Origin: Thermohahella caldifontis
GTDB lineage: Bacteria > Pseudomonadota > Gammaproteobacteria > Pseudomonadales > Oleiphilaceae
Length of the DNA: 64,000 nt
Reading direction: 5' to 3'
NCBI RefSeq assembly: GCF_041153465.1
Contig: NZ_CP154858.1
Coordinates: 1,054,001 to 1,118,000 of the forward strand
Shown piece by piece: positions 26,894 through 35,613 of the stretch; the first letter of the stretch is position 1, and every line of letters starts with the position of its first letter. Under the pieces are notes generated by a model. That model was not told the origin of the DNA and searched no databases. It saw nothing but the letters and a program-made list of their open reading frames with translations. A program made the position numbers and the translations under genes.

Positions 26894-26934
26894 TTGACGT
26901 ACATCAAACCCGCAGGACGCAGATGCGCGATAAT
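26894..26934 (+). promoter_or_regulatory. FNR-activated promoter of the cco operon
   Basis: FNR site TTGAC-GTAC-ATCAA at 26894-26907 (consensus TTGAT-N4-ATCAA, one mismatch). A -10 element GATAAT lies at 26929-26934, giving an inferred start near 26941. The centre of the site is then about 41 bases upstream, the class II activation position. This leaves a leader of about 170 bases before ccoN. Confidence 0.75.
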
Positions 26935-26956
26935 TGGCCAGGCAGCAGGTTCAAAG

Positions 26957-26986
26957 TTGACTTTGGTCAGGCAGGAAGCCTATCCT
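26957..26986 (+). promoter_or_regulatory. Second candidate promoter before ccoN
   Basis: TTGACT (26957-26962), 18-base spacer, TATCCT (26981-26986). It could give basal, FNR-independent transcription of the oxidase genes. Supported only by match to the sigma70 consensus. Confidence 0.4.
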
Positions 26987-27114
26987 ACGCGCGGCCTGAG
27001 TTCGGGCCCCGCATCCCAATAACCACAATAAATGTCAGGCTTTGAACTCTGCGCTACACTGTCGAAGAGCAGCTGGCTCACTACTTCAACCAAACCGGGT
27101 ATGGAAGTCAATCG

Positions 27115-28542
27115 ATGAACACAGCAAGTGCAACTGAAACCTACAACTACAAGGTGGTGCGTCAGTTCGCCATAATGACTGTGGTGTGGGGCATTGTCGG
27201 CATGGCCGTTGGTGTCCTCATTGCCGCTCAGCTCGTATGGCCCGAACTGAACACCCAGTATCCCTGGTTCCACTTCGGACGCCTGCGTCCTCTGCACACC
27301 AATGCGGTCATTTTTGCATTCGGTGGCTGCGCCCTCTTTGCCACGTCCTACTATGTGGTACAGCGTACCTGTCAGACCCGTCTGTTCTCGGACACGCTGG
27401 CAAGCTTCACCTTCTGGGGCTGGCAGGCCATCATTGTCGCCGCAGCCATTACGCTGCCACTGGGCCTGACCTCAGCCAAGGAGTACGCTGAGCTGGAATG
27501 GCCGATTGACATCGCCATCACCATCGTCTGGGTTGCTTACGCCATCGTATTTTTCGGCACGGTTGCCAAGCGCAAGACCAAGCATATCTACGTGGCCAAC
27601 TGGTTTTATGGTGCCTTCATTCTGACGGTTGCCGTTCTGCATCTGGGTAACAGTGCTGCGCTGCCGGTTTCCGCCTGGAAGTCCTATTCCGTCTATGCAG
27701 GAGCAGTGGATGCCATGGTTCAATGGTGGTACGGACACAATGCCGTGGGCTTCTTCCTGACAGCCGGCTTCCTGGGCATGATGTACTACTTCGTTCCCAA
27801 GCAGGCCGAGCGCCCGGTTTACAGCTATCGCCTGTCCATTGTCCACTTCTGGGCCCTGATCGCCACATACATCTGGGCCGGCCCGCACCACCTGCACTAC
27901 TCCGCCCTGCCTGACTGGGCACAGAGCGCCGGCATGGTCATGTCTCTCATCCTTCTCGCACCCTCCTGGGGTGGCATGATCAACGGCATGATGACCCTGT
28001 CCGGCGCCTGGCACAAGCTGCGCACGGATCCGATCCTGCGTTTCCTGGTGGTCTCCCTGTCCTTCTACGGCATGTCCACCTTTGAAGGGCCGATGATGTC
28101 CATCAAGACCGTCAACGCCCTGTCTCACGATACGGACTGGACAATCGGGCATGTTCATTCCGGCGCACTGGGTTGGGTGGCCATGGTTTCCATCGGCTCC
28201 ATCTACCACCTCATCCCGCGCCTCTTCGGTCTGCGCGAAATGTACAGCGTCAGTCTCATCAATGTTCACTTCTGGCTGTCCACTATTGGTACCGTCCTGT
28301 ATATCGCCTCCATGTGGGTCAACGGCATCATGCAGGGTCTGATGTGGCGCGCCGTGAATGCTGACGGCACACTGACCTACTCCTTTGTGGAAGCGCTGAA
28401 GAACAGCTACCCCGGTTACACGGTACGGGTGTTGGGTGGTGCAATCTTCCTGGCCGGCATGCTGATCATGGCCTACAACGTCTGGAAAACGGTACGCCAG
28501 CGTGACGCCATTGCAGCCGATAACGTACCTGTAGCAGCCTGA
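27115..28542 (+). CDS. ccoN: Cytochrome cbb3 oxidase subunit I
   Basis: 475 residues, standard length for CcoN. Catalytic subunit of the high-affinity terminal oxidase in the inner membrane; carries low-spin haem b and the haem b3-CuB centre. About 12 membrane spans. Conserved His-bearing segments are visible: LRPLHTNAVIFAF, WWYGHNAVGFFLT (HNAVGFFL), IWAGPHHLHYSALPDW and DWTIGHVHSGALGW. The first gene of ccoNOQP, 13 bp upstream of ccoO. Transcription from the FNR-type promoter upstream makes it low-oxygen inducible. Confidence 0.97.
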   Translation: MNTASATETYNYKVVRQFAIMTVVWGIVGMAVGVLIAAQLVWPELNTQYPWFHFGRLRPLHTNAVIFAFGGCALFATSYYVVQRTCQTRLFSDTLASFTFWGWQAIIVAAAITLPLGLTSAKEYAELEWPIDIAITIVWVAYAIVFFGTVAKRKTKHIYVANWFYGAFILTVAVLHLGNSAALPVSAWKSYSVYAGAVDAMVQWWYGHNAVGFFLTAGFLGMMYYFVPKQAERPVYSYRLSIVHFWALIATYIWAGPHHLHYSALPDWAQSAGMVMSLILLAPSWGGMINGMMTLSGAWHKLRTDPILRFLVVSLSFYGMSTFEGPMMSIKTVNALSHDTDWTIGHVHSGALGWVAMVSIGSIYHLIPRLFGLREMYSVSLINVHFWLSTIGTVLYIASMWVNGIMQGLMWRAVNADGTLTYSFVEALKNSYPGYTVRVLGGAIFLAGMLIMAYNVWKTVRQRDAIAADNVPVAA

Positions 28543-28555
28543 GGGAGGACACACC

Positions 28556-29164
28556 ATGAATCATGAAGTGATTGAGAAAAAACTCCCGCTGATGATCCTG
28601 CTCACGCTGATCGTGATCAGCTTTGGTGCACTGGTCGAGATCGTGCCCCTGTTCTTCCTCAAGAGCACGACAGAGCCGGTGGAGGGGCTGAAGCCGCTGT
28701 CGGCTCTCGAGCTGGAAGGCCGGGACATTTACATCCGGGAAGGCTGCCATGTCTGCCACACCCAGATGATTCGTCCCTTCCGTGCCGAAACCGAGCGCTA
28801 TGGTCACTATTCGGTAGCGGGCGAGTTCGTGTATGACCACCCGTTTCTGTGGGGCTCCAAGCGCACCGGCCCGGATCTGGCCCGGGTTGGCGGCAGGTAC
28901 AGCGATGCCTGGCACCGGGCGCACCTGTATAATCCGCGTGACGTGGTACCCGAATCCAACATGCCGGCATTCCCGTGGCTGTTCCGGAACAAGCTGGATG
29001 GCAAGTACACTGCTGCCAAGATGGAAACCCTGCGCAAGCTGGGCGTGCCCTACACCGACGAGCAGATTGAAAATGCCCGTTCAGAGGTGGAAGGCAAGTA
29101 CGAAATCGAAGCACTGGTGGCCTATCTGCAACAGCTGGGTACAGTCATCACCAACAAACGGTAA
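28556..29164 (+). CDS. ccoO: Cytochrome cbb3 oxidase subunit II (mono-haem cytochrome c)
   Basis: 202 residues. N-terminal membrane anchor (LMILLTLIVISFGALVEIVP), one haem c site (GCHVCHTQMIRPFR, CxxCH at about residue 64), and the typical FLWGSKRTGPDLARVGGRYS segment with the Met ligand expected in PESNMPAFPWL. Passes electrons from CcoP to CcoN. Gap of 13 bp to ccoN; followed within 6 bp by ccoQ. Confidence 0.97.
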   Translation: MNHEVIEKKLPLMILLTLIVISFGALVEIVPLFFLKSTTEPVEGLKPLSALELEGRDIYIREGCHVCHTQMIRPFRAETERYGHYSVAGEFVYDHPFLWGSKRTGPDLARVGGRYSDAWHRAHLYNPRDVVPESNMPAFPWLFRNKLDGKYTAAKMETLRKLGVPYTDEQIENARSEVEGKYEIEALVAYLQQLGTVITNKR

Positions 29165-29169
29165 CCGGT

Positions 29170-29346
29170 ATGGACATCAATACACTGCGCGGCATTATCA
29201 CGATCCTCGTCATGATCACCTTTATCGGGCTGGTCATCTGGGCCTGGTCCAAGCGGAACAAGGCCGACTTCGACGAGGCAGCTCAGTTGCCCTTTGCGGA
29301 CGAGGAGCTGGCCGCGCGGTCCACCCAAAAAGCGGAGAACGAATAA
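29170..29346 (+). CDS. ccoQ: Cytochrome cbb3 oxidase subunit CcoQ
   Basis: 58 residues, too small to be conspicuous: ATG at 29170, TAA at 29344-29346. One membrane span (GIITILVMITFIGLVIWAW) followed by a polar tail with FDEAAQLPF and DEEL, as usual for CcoQ. Needed for stability of the oxidase complex in some species. Between ccoO and ccoP with only a few bases on each side. Confidence 0.93.
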   Translation: MDINTLRGIITILVMITFIGLVIWAWSKRNKADFDEAAQLPFADEELAARSTQKAENE

Positions 29347-29347
29347 C

Positions 29348-30241
29348 ATGAGCACGTTCTGGAGCCTGTGGATCACCGTGATCACACTGGGCGTCATCTT
29401 CGGATGCGCCTGGCTTCTCTGGGTTACACGCAAGAGCCAGAAGTTTGATTCCGAAACGGATCAGACCATGGGCCACGCGTTTGACGGTATTGAGGAATAT
29501 GACAATCCACTGCCCAAGTGGTGGCTGTTCCTGTTCATTGGTACCATCGTATTTGCCCTGACCTATCTGACACTTTACCCGGGCCTGGGTAACTGGAAAG
29601 GGCTGTTGGGCTGGTCTTCCGCCGGCCAGTGGGAAAAGGAGGTTCAGGAAGCCGAAGCCAAATACGGCCCCCTGTATGCATCCTTTGCAGAAAAGCCCAT
29701 CGAAGCACTGCAAAATGATGCCCAGGCGCTCGATATTGGTCGCCGCCTGTTCCTCAACAACTGCGCCGTCTGTCATGGCTCCAATGCCCGCGGCGGTCTG
29801 GGTTTCCCCAATCTGACCGACAATGACTGGCTCTATGGCGGCACGCCGGATCGCATCGTGGAAACCATCACCAACGGCCGCAATGCCATGATGCCGGCCT
29901 GGGGAGAAGTGCTCGGTGAAGACGGCGTGAAAAACGTGGCGGCTTATGTCCTGTCACTCAGCGGTCGTGAGGTGGATGCTGAACGCGCAGCCAAGGGCAA
30001 GGAAATCTTCCAGACCAACTGTGCAGCCTGCCACGGTGCAGACGGCAAAGGCAATCAGATGGTGGGTGCACCCAATCTGACCGACGATGTCTGGCTCTAT
30101 GGCGGCACGGAGCAACTGGTAGAGCAGTCTATCCGCCATGGCCGTCAGGGCAAGATGCCCGCCTTCAGGGAGCGTCTGGGCGACGACAAGATCCACCTGG
30201 TCGCCGCTTACGTGTATAGCCTGAGCAGCAAGAAGCAATAA
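29348..30241 (+). CDS. ccoP: Cytochrome cbb3 oxidase subunit III (diheme cytochrome c)
   Basis: 297 residues from ATG 29348, two bases after the ccoQ stop. Two N-terminal membrane spans (LWITVITLGVIFGCAWLLW and WWLFLFIGTIVFALTYL), as in the long CcoP form. Two haem c sites: NNCAVCHGSNARGG near residue 140 and NCAACHGADGKGN near residue 225, each with a later Met ligand (NAMMPAW, GKMPAF). Receives electrons from soluble cytochromes c. A terminator follows, so ccoNOQP is a closed transcription unit. Confidence 0.97.
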   Translation: MSTFWSLWITVITLGVIFGCAWLLWVTRKSQKFDSETDQTMGHAFDGIEEYDNPLPKWWLFLFIGTIVFALTYLTLYPGLGNWKGLLGWSSAGQWEKEVQEAEAKYGPLYASFAEKPIEALQNDAQALDIGRRLFLNNCAVCHGSNARGGLGFPNLTDNDWLYGGTPDRIVETITNGRNAMMPAWGEVLGEDGVKNVAAYVLSLSGREVDAERAAKGKEIFQTNCAACHGADGKGNQMVGAPNLTDDVWLYGGTEQLVEQSIRHGRQGKMPAFRERLGDDKIHLVAAYVYSLSSKKQ

Positions 30242-30250
30242 GGTATCCGG

Positions 30251-30276
30251 ATGGGCGGCATCGCCGCCCATCTTTT
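30251..30276 (+). terminator. Terminator of ccoNOQP
   Basis: ATGGGCGGC (30251-30259), three-base loop, GCCGCCCAT (30263-30271) followed by CTTTTG. Ten bases after the ccoP stop. Confidence 0.75.
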
Positions 30277-30326
30277 GATACCATCTATTCCTATATTGTC
30301 ATACTGAATATGAAAGCAGGTGCGCC

Positions 30327-31748
30327 ATGGGCAGTAAATTTCCGGTCAAGAATGTCACTCAGGACAAGCCCGCCTCCCAAACCATTGAGCTGTATGAAAG
30401 CCGCAAGCGGATTTACCCCAAGGAAGTGAAGGGGCGCTTCCAGCGTATCCGGACCGTGACCCTCTGGATGCTGATGGCCGCCTATTTCGGATTCCTGTGG
30501 ATCCCTTTTGAAGGCCAGCAGCTGATCTACTTTGATCTGCCCCACAGGCAGTTCCACCTCTTTGGCACCACATTCTGGCCCCAGGATTTCTACCTGCTGG
30601 CGTTGCTGCTCATTACCGCAGCCTTTGGCCTGTTTTTCGTGACCACGCTTTTCGGACGCATCTGGTGCGGTTACACCTGTCCGCAAACCGCCTGGACCTT
30701 CATTTTCATGTGGATCGACGAACGCGTGGAAGGCAGCCGCAACCAGCGGATCAAGCTGGATGTGGCGCCCTGGACAACCGAAAAGATCCTGAAGAAATCC
30801 GTCAAGCATGGCCTGTGGTTATTTGTCGCCTTCTGGACAGCGGTTACCTTCGTTGGCTATTTCTACCCCATCCGGGAGCTGATTCCGGATCTCTTCACAC
30901 TCAACGCAGATTCCGGCTGGGCATACTTCTGGGTCTTCTTCTTTACCGCTGCGACTTACATCAATGCGGGCTGGATGCGCGAGCAGGTCTGCCTCTACAT
31001 GTGCCCCTATGCCCGCTTCCAGTCCGTGATGTACGATCAGGACACCTGGGCGGTCTCCTATGACTACAACCGCGGCGAGCCACGGGGCAAGCGCAAGAAA
31101 GGTGTCGATCACAAGGCCCTGGGCCTGGGTGACTGTGTGGACTGTACCCAGTGCGTACAGGTCTGTCCCACGGGTATCGACATTCGGGATGGTCTGCAAT
31201 ACGAATGCATCGGCTGCGCGCTCTGTATTGACGCCTGCGATGAAATCATGGACAAGATGGGCTACCCGCGCGGCCTGATCCGTTACTCGACCGAGCACGA
31301 GCTGGAAGGCAAGCAAACACACGTTTTCCGGCTCAAGTCGGTCGGTTATGGTCTGGCCATGCTGACCATGATCGGCGCCATTATATTCCTGCTCGGACAC
31401 CGTGTGCCCATTGATGCTGAGGCGATCCGCGATCGTGGTCAACTGTTCCAGACAAGTACGCGCGGTTATATTGAAAATGCCTATACACTCAAACTGGCCA
31501 ACATGGATACGCATCCACACAAATTCAAAGTTGAAGTGAGCGGAATCCCGGGTGCTGAACTGGTTGGAGACTCGGTATTTGAGATCAATGCATCTTCTGT
31601 TCGAGAGATTCCTGTCACGGTAGAAGTACCACCCGAGTCACTTGAAAACAGCCGCTATGAGATTGAATTCGTCATTACTGCCGTTGACAATCCAAAACTG
31701 ACAAAAGAAATTGATAGCCGCTTTATCGGCCCCACACGAGGTTATTGA
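30327..31748 (+). CDS. ccoG: Cytochrome c oxidase accessory protein CcoG (FixG)
   Basis: 473 residues. Membrane-bound ferredoxin-like protein that helps deliver reduced copper for cbb3 assembly. Several membrane spans in the first 220 residues; conserved GRIWCGYTCPQTAW and CLYMCPYARFQSVM. Two [4Fe-4S] clusters near residues 260-300: CVDCTQCVQVCPTGIDIR and CIGCALCIDACDEIM. The C-terminal ~100 residues have an immunoglobulin-like fold. Stop overlaps the ccoH start by one base (TGATG). The first gene of the assembly operon ccoGHIS; separate from ccoNOQP by a terminator. Confidence 0.95.
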   Translation: MGSKFPVKNVTQDKPASQTIELYESRKRIYPKEVKGRFQRIRTVTLWMLMAAYFGFLWIPFEGQQLIYFDLPHRQFHLFGTTFWPQDFYLLALLLITAAFGLFFVTTLFGRIWCGYTCPQTAWTFIFMWIDERVEGSRNQRIKLDVAPWTTEKILKKSVKHGLWLFVAFWTAVTFVGYFYPIRELIPDLFTLNADSGWAYFWVFFFTAATYINAGWMREQVCLYMCPYARFQSVMYDQDTWAVSYDYNRGEPRGKRKKGVDHKALGLGDCVDCTQCVQVCPTGIDIRDGLQYECIGCALCIDACDEIMDKMGYPRGLIRYSTEHELEGKQTHVFRLKSVGYGLAMLTMIGAIIFLLGHRVPIDAEAIRDRGQLFQTSTRGYIENAYTLKLANMDTHPHKFKVEVSGIPGAELVGDSVFEINASSVREIPVTVEVPPESLENSRYEIEFVITAVDNPKLTKEIDSRFIGPTRGY

Positions 31749-32263
31749 TGACATCTTCATCCACCACATCACGCCCATGGTACAGGGAATCCTGGGCGTG
31801 GTTTCTGATCATCATGCTCTGCTCTTCATTTGTCGTGGGCGGCATCCTGCTCTACTTCGCCGTGAACGGACAGGACTCTCTGGTCCGGGATGATTACTAC
31901 AAGGCCGGCCTGGCCATCAACACGCAGCTTGAAAAAGACAAGACGGCCCGTGCACTCGGTCTGACATCCAGAATCGAATTCAAGCCGGACCAGTCCATCC
32001 GGATCTGGCTGTCCGGTACGCCGGCATTTGTTGCGCCCGAGTTCCTGAAGCTGGTACTGATCCATCCGACGCTGGCCGGCCGGGATCAGGACCTTCGTCT
32101 CATGAAACAGCCCGACGGCTCGTACCTGGGCATTCTCCACGAGCCGGTAACCGGCAAGTGGCATCTGGACCTGCGTGATCCCGAAGAGCACTGGCGACTC
32201 AAAACGGAAGCCAACCTGAGCCAGCCCACCACAATTCAACTGGATCCACCAGCCGCTCCGTGA
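31748..32263 (+). CDS. ccoH: cbb3 oxidase assembly protein CcoH (FixH)
   Basis: 171 residues from ATG 31748. One N-terminal membrane span (AWFLIIMLCSSFVVGGILLYF), then the conserved DSLVRDDYYKAGLAIN motif, and a periplasmic beta-rich domain. Required for stable assembly of the cbb3 complex. Starts within the ccoG stop and its own stop overlaps the GTG of ccoI, so the four genes are translationally coupled. Confidence 0.92.
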   Translation: MTSSSTTSRPWYRESWAWFLIIMLCSSFVVGGILLYFAVNGQDSLVRDDYYKAGLAINTQLEKDKTARALGLTSRIEFKPDQSIRIWLSGTPAFVAPEFLKLVLIHPTLAGRDQDLRLMKQPDGSYLGILHEPVTGKWHLDLRDPEEHWRLKTEANLSQPTTIQLDPPAAP

Positions 32264-34662
32264 AGTCATTCACCTGCGATCACTGTGGCGGTACCGGCAC
32301 CGCCACCCCGGTGTGTGAAGCTTTCAGCGATGGTATTGAGCGGAAATTCTGCTGCCACGGCTGTGCCGCCGTTGCCCGCCTGATCCATGAGGATGGTCTG
32401 GACGCCTTCTATCGCTTCCGGGACAAACCGCTCCAACGTCCCGAACTGCTGGACGAAGGCGAACGCGCCAGCTATCAGCTCTATGCCGATCCGGACATAC
32501 AGATCCGCCTGAGTCGACCGGGCTCCTCCCCGGGCACACGGGAAATTGAACTGATCATCCGCGGTATCACCTGTGCCGCATGCACGTGGCTGATTGAACA
32601 ACATCTGAAAAAACTGAGCGGCGTGGAAGAGGTGTGGGTCAACGGCACCACCCACCGGGCGCTGGTTCAGTGGCATCCGGATCAGATTACGCTGGCTGAC
32701 CTTCTCCTTGGTCTGCGTGCGCTGGGTTACGAAGCACTTCCCTATTCTCCCGCCGAGGCGGAAAAGCAGGCGGCTGAAAACCGCAGGCAACAGCTCTTTC
32801 GCATGGGACTCGCCGGCATCGGTGCCATGCAGAACATGATGCTGGCCGTGCCCACCTATTTTGCGCTTCAGCCAGACGAATCCTTTTACGACCTGTTCCG
32901 ATGGCTGGGCCTTCTGATCACCCTCCCCGTCCTGCTTTACTCTGCCCGCCCCTTCTACGTCAATGCCCTGCGTGATCTCAGGGCACGGCATCTGACGATG
33001 GATGTGCCGGTTGCACTGGCCCTGACACTGGCCTTTGGCGCCAGCACCTGGGTACTCGTCAGCGGGGGTACCCACACCTATTTTGATTCGGTCTGCATGT
33101 TCACCTTTTTCCTGCTGGTGAGCAAAAGCATCGAGCAGGGTATCCAGCACCGGGCATTGGTCACGCTCAATGAGGTCGCACATCAGCCACCCCGGTACAT
33201 TGAAGTCCTGGACAGCCCATCGCGCTGGAAAGCGGTGGATCAGCTCGTACCCGGAGACCACATCCGGGTTCCTGCCGGCGCAGCCGTCCCCGTGGATGGT
33301 GTGGCCCTGAGCGAAGGTCAGATTGATGAAGCCATGATGACCGGAGAATTCCTGCCGCGCGAGATCACCGCCGGAGAGCAAGTGCTGGCCGGAAGCCTCG
33401 TTTGCCACACGGCCCTGACGCTCGAAGTGACGCGAGAACGGGACGAATCCCAGCTTGCGGTACTGGAACAGCTGGCTGCCCGGGCACAATCGGGCAAGAC
33501 CAGAATGGTGCGCATGGCTGACCGTGTGGCGGCACTGTTTGTGGGCCGGCTTCTCATTCTGACCGTCCTGGTGGGGGCGGGCTGGCTCTGGTATGACCCG
33601 ACACGCGCTTTCGATGTCATCCTGTCGCTTCTGGTCATCACCTGCCCGTGTGCACTATCCCTCTCCATCCCCGCGGCACAATCGGCCGGGCTGGCCAGCC
33701 TCAGGCGTGCAGGCGTGCTGATCGTGAAACCCGACGCATTGGACCGCCTGCCTGAGATTCGGGTGGCCGCATTCGACAAGACGGGCACCCTCACCCACGG
33801 GCGTTTCAGTTGCACCGCCATACATTGCCTGGCACCGGATATTACGGAAAACATGGCGTTAAGCCATGCCGCCGCACTGGAAGCGCACAGTAGTCACCCT
33901 GTTGCCAGAGCCTTTGCCGGAGCCGGTTCGGACACTTCGCCGCCATTTGATCAAGTCCGTGTCTGGCCGTCGGCCGGCGTCGAAGGCTGGCTGGACGGTG
34001 ACTGCTACCGTATTGGCTCGCCTGACTTCACACTGGATGATCCCGCCATGGTCTCCGGATACGGCGACGGGTTGCCCATAGTGCTCAGCCGCAATCGCCA
34101 GCCTCTGGCCGTGTTCGTCTTGTCGGACGCACTGCGTGACGATGCCGTGGACACCCTGGCAACGCTCAGATCCCGCCATCACCTGAAAACCGTACTGCTT
34201 ACCGGGGATGGCTCCACGCATGCCCGTCAGCTGGCCCGACAACTGCCGCTGGATGAGGCCCGCTTCGGATTGTCGCCGGAAGACAAGCTCGAAACGGTGG
34301 CCCGGTTGCGCAGGGCGCACGGCCCGGTACTGATGGTCGGTGACGGCCTTAACGACGCCCCCGTGCTGTCTGGTGCCGATGTCTCGGTTGCCATGAGCGA
34401 GGGGGCGGATCTGGCCAAAGTCAGTGCTGACTGCCTGCTCCTGACCCACTCCCTGAGTCGTGTGACACGCCTTGTCGATACGGCATTTCGCATTCGCCGT
34501 ACCGCCAGACAAAACATTGCCTGGGCAATCGGTTATAATGTGATGGCCATACCCGTTGCCGCACTGGGCTGGGTGACCCCCTGGATTGCGGCCCTGGGCA
34601 TGTCCCTGTCCTCACTTGTGGTGGTCATCAACGCCAGCCGGCTCTCACGCCTGAAAGAGTAA
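32260..34662 (+). CDS. ccoI: Copper-transporting P-type ATPase CcoI (FixI)
   Basis: 800 residues from GTG 32260. Exports copper across the inner membrane for cbb3 oxidase assembly (CopA2-type). N-terminal Cys-rich part (CDHCGG and CCHGCAA), a heavy-metal-associated domain with GITCAACTWLIE, transport motif ITCPCALSLS, phosphorylation site DKTGTLTHG, nucleotide-binding domain with SSHPVARAF, and hinge GDGLNDAPVL. About eight membrane spans. The Cys-rich start and the CPC motif are typical of CcoI and not of housekeeping CopA. Four-base overlap with ccoH. Confidence 0.95.
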   Translation: MKSFTCDHCGGTGTATPVCEAFSDGIERKFCCHGCAAVARLIHEDGLDAFYRFRDKPLQRPELLDEGERASYQLYADPDIQIRLSRPGSSPGTREIELIIRGITCAACTWLIEQHLKKLSGVEEVWVNGTTHRALVQWHPDQITLADLLLGLRALGYEALPYSPAEAEKQAAENRRQQLFRMGLAGIGAMQNMMLAVPTYFALQPDESFYDLFRWLGLLITLPVLLYSARPFYVNALRDLRARHLTMDVPVALALTLAFGASTWVLVSGGTHTYFDSVCMFTFFLLVSKSIEQGIQHRALVTLNEVAHQPPRYIEVLDSPSRWKAVDQLVPGDHIRVPAGAAVPVDGVALSEGQIDEAMMTGEFLPREITAGEQVLAGSLVCHTALTLEVTRERDESQLAVLEQLAARAQSGKTRMVRMADRVAALFVGRLLILTVLVGAGWLWYDPTRAFDVILSLLVITCPCALSLSIPAAQSAGLASLRRAGVLIVKPDALDRLPEIRVAAFDKTGTLTHGRFSCTAIHCLAPDITENMALSHAAALEAHSSHPVARAFAGAGSDTSPPFDQVRVWPSAGVEGWLDGDCYRIGSPDFTLDDPAMVSGYGDGLPIVLSRNRQPLAVFVLSDALRDDAVDTLATLRSRHHLKTVLLTGDGSTHARQLARQLPLDEARFGLSPEDKLETVARLRRAHGPVLMVGDGLNDAPVLSGADVSVAMSEGADLAKVSADCLLLTHSLSRVTRLVDTAFRIRRTARQNIAWAIGYNVMAIPVAALGWVTPWIAALGMSLSSLVVVINASRLSRLKE

Positions 34663-34667
34663 ATGCC

Positions 34668-34865
34668 ATGGAAGTTCTGTATCTGCTGATTCCCATCTCC
34701 ATCATTCTGGTAACCATCGGGGTGCTGCTGTTCAGGTGGGCGGTACGCTCCGGGCAATATGATGACCTGGACACGGCAGGTCACAGCATACTCTTCGATG
34801 ATGACATGCCGGCCAAATCCGGCACCAAGGCTGAACCGAAGCGGCCTTCCGGCAACGATGACTGA
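34668..34865 (+). CDS. ccoS: cbb3 oxidase maturation protein CcoS
   Basis: 65 residues. One membrane span (YLLIPISIILVTIGVLLFRWAV) followed by the conserved SGQYDDLDTAGHSILFDDD segment. Needed for cofactor insertion into cbb3 oxidase. Five bases after ccoI; its last eight bases overlap the next gene. Confidence 0.95.
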   Translation: MEVLYLLIPISIILVTIGVLLFRWAVRSGQYDDLDTAGHSILFDDDMPAKSGTKAEPKRPSGNDD

Positions 34866-35502
34866 ACAGCTGGTCTCTGCAATGCTCATCGGATTGCTTG
34901 GCAGTCCTCACTGTCTGGGCATGTGCGGCGGGCTGGCTGCCCTGGCCGCCTCCCGGGATCACCCTCACCCGCTGGCCCGGACCTGCCTGCTCCATGGATC
35001 CCGGCTGCTCAGTTATGCGACGCTCGGACTGGCCGGCGGCTTTCTGGGGGCATCACTTCAGTTCTCGCCCCTTGCGGCCAGTGTGGCACGTGGGCTTGCA
35101 GGCATCATGCTCATCCTGATGGGCCTGTATCTTTCCGGCTGGTGGCAGGGACTCCGCCATCTGGAGCGCATCGGCGGGCAGATCTGGCAGCGCATTCGCC
35201 CCAGGGGGCGCACTGGCACCTGGCGCCACACGCTGCTCCTTGGCCTGAGCTGGGGGCTGCTACCGTGCGGACTGGTGTACAGCACCCTCATCTGGTCCGT
35301 GGCGCTGGGTGATCCACACACATCACCCGCCGTCATGCTCGCATTCGGAGTGGGCACGCTGCCCTCCATGATGGGCGCATCCCTTTTCAGCGTTTCACTG
35401 CGCCGGTTTCTGGCCAGAAAAGGCGTCCGCCTTGCCGGTGCATTCATTCTGGTGCTTTCGGGCATCTGGACACTCCTGTTCCCGATTGCGAATACCCTGT
35501 AA
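34858..35502 (+). CDS. Sulfite exporter TauE/SafE-like (UreH-domain) membrane protein
   Basis: 214 residues from ATG 34858, which overlaps the ccoS end. Six membrane spans; first span holds LIGLLGSPHCLGMCGGLAAL, the hallmark of the UreH/DsbD-like TM family, with a conserved His-Cys-x-x-Met-Cys pattern that could bind metal or act in thiol chemistry. A second motif GLLPCGLVYSTL lies near residue 140. Homologues sit next to ccoS in many cbb3 clusters, so a role in oxidase copper supply or maturation is likely but not established. Confidence 0.85.
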   Translation: MTEQLVSAMLIGLLGSPHCLGMCGGLAALAASRDHPHPLARTCLLHGSRLLSYATLGLAGGFLGASLQFSPLAASVARGLAGIMLILMGLYLSGWWQGLRHLERIGGQIWQRIRPRGRTGTWRHTLLLGLSWGLLPCGLVYSTLIWSVALGDPHTSPAVMLAFGVGTLPSMMGASLFSVSLRRFLARKGVRLAGAFILVLSGIWTLLFPIANTL

Positions 35503-35544
35503 ACGTGCCTCATGCCCGTGAAAAAATCCGGCGATGTCACGTTG

Positions 35545-35586
35545 TTGACATATATCAAACGTCATGCCGGACCGATGCCCTAGAAT
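35545..35586 (+). promoter_or_regulatory. FNR-activated promoter of hemN
   Basis: FNR site TTGAC-ATAT-ATCAA (35545-35558) and -10 element TAGAAT (35581-35586). The inferred start near 35593 puts the site centre 41.5 bases upstream, the class II position exactly. The leader to the GTG start is only about 20 bases and holds the ribosome site GGGAGA. Confidence 0.82.
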
Positions 35587-35613
35587 AGTCCCCAACGACC
35601 TGGGAGAGACACT

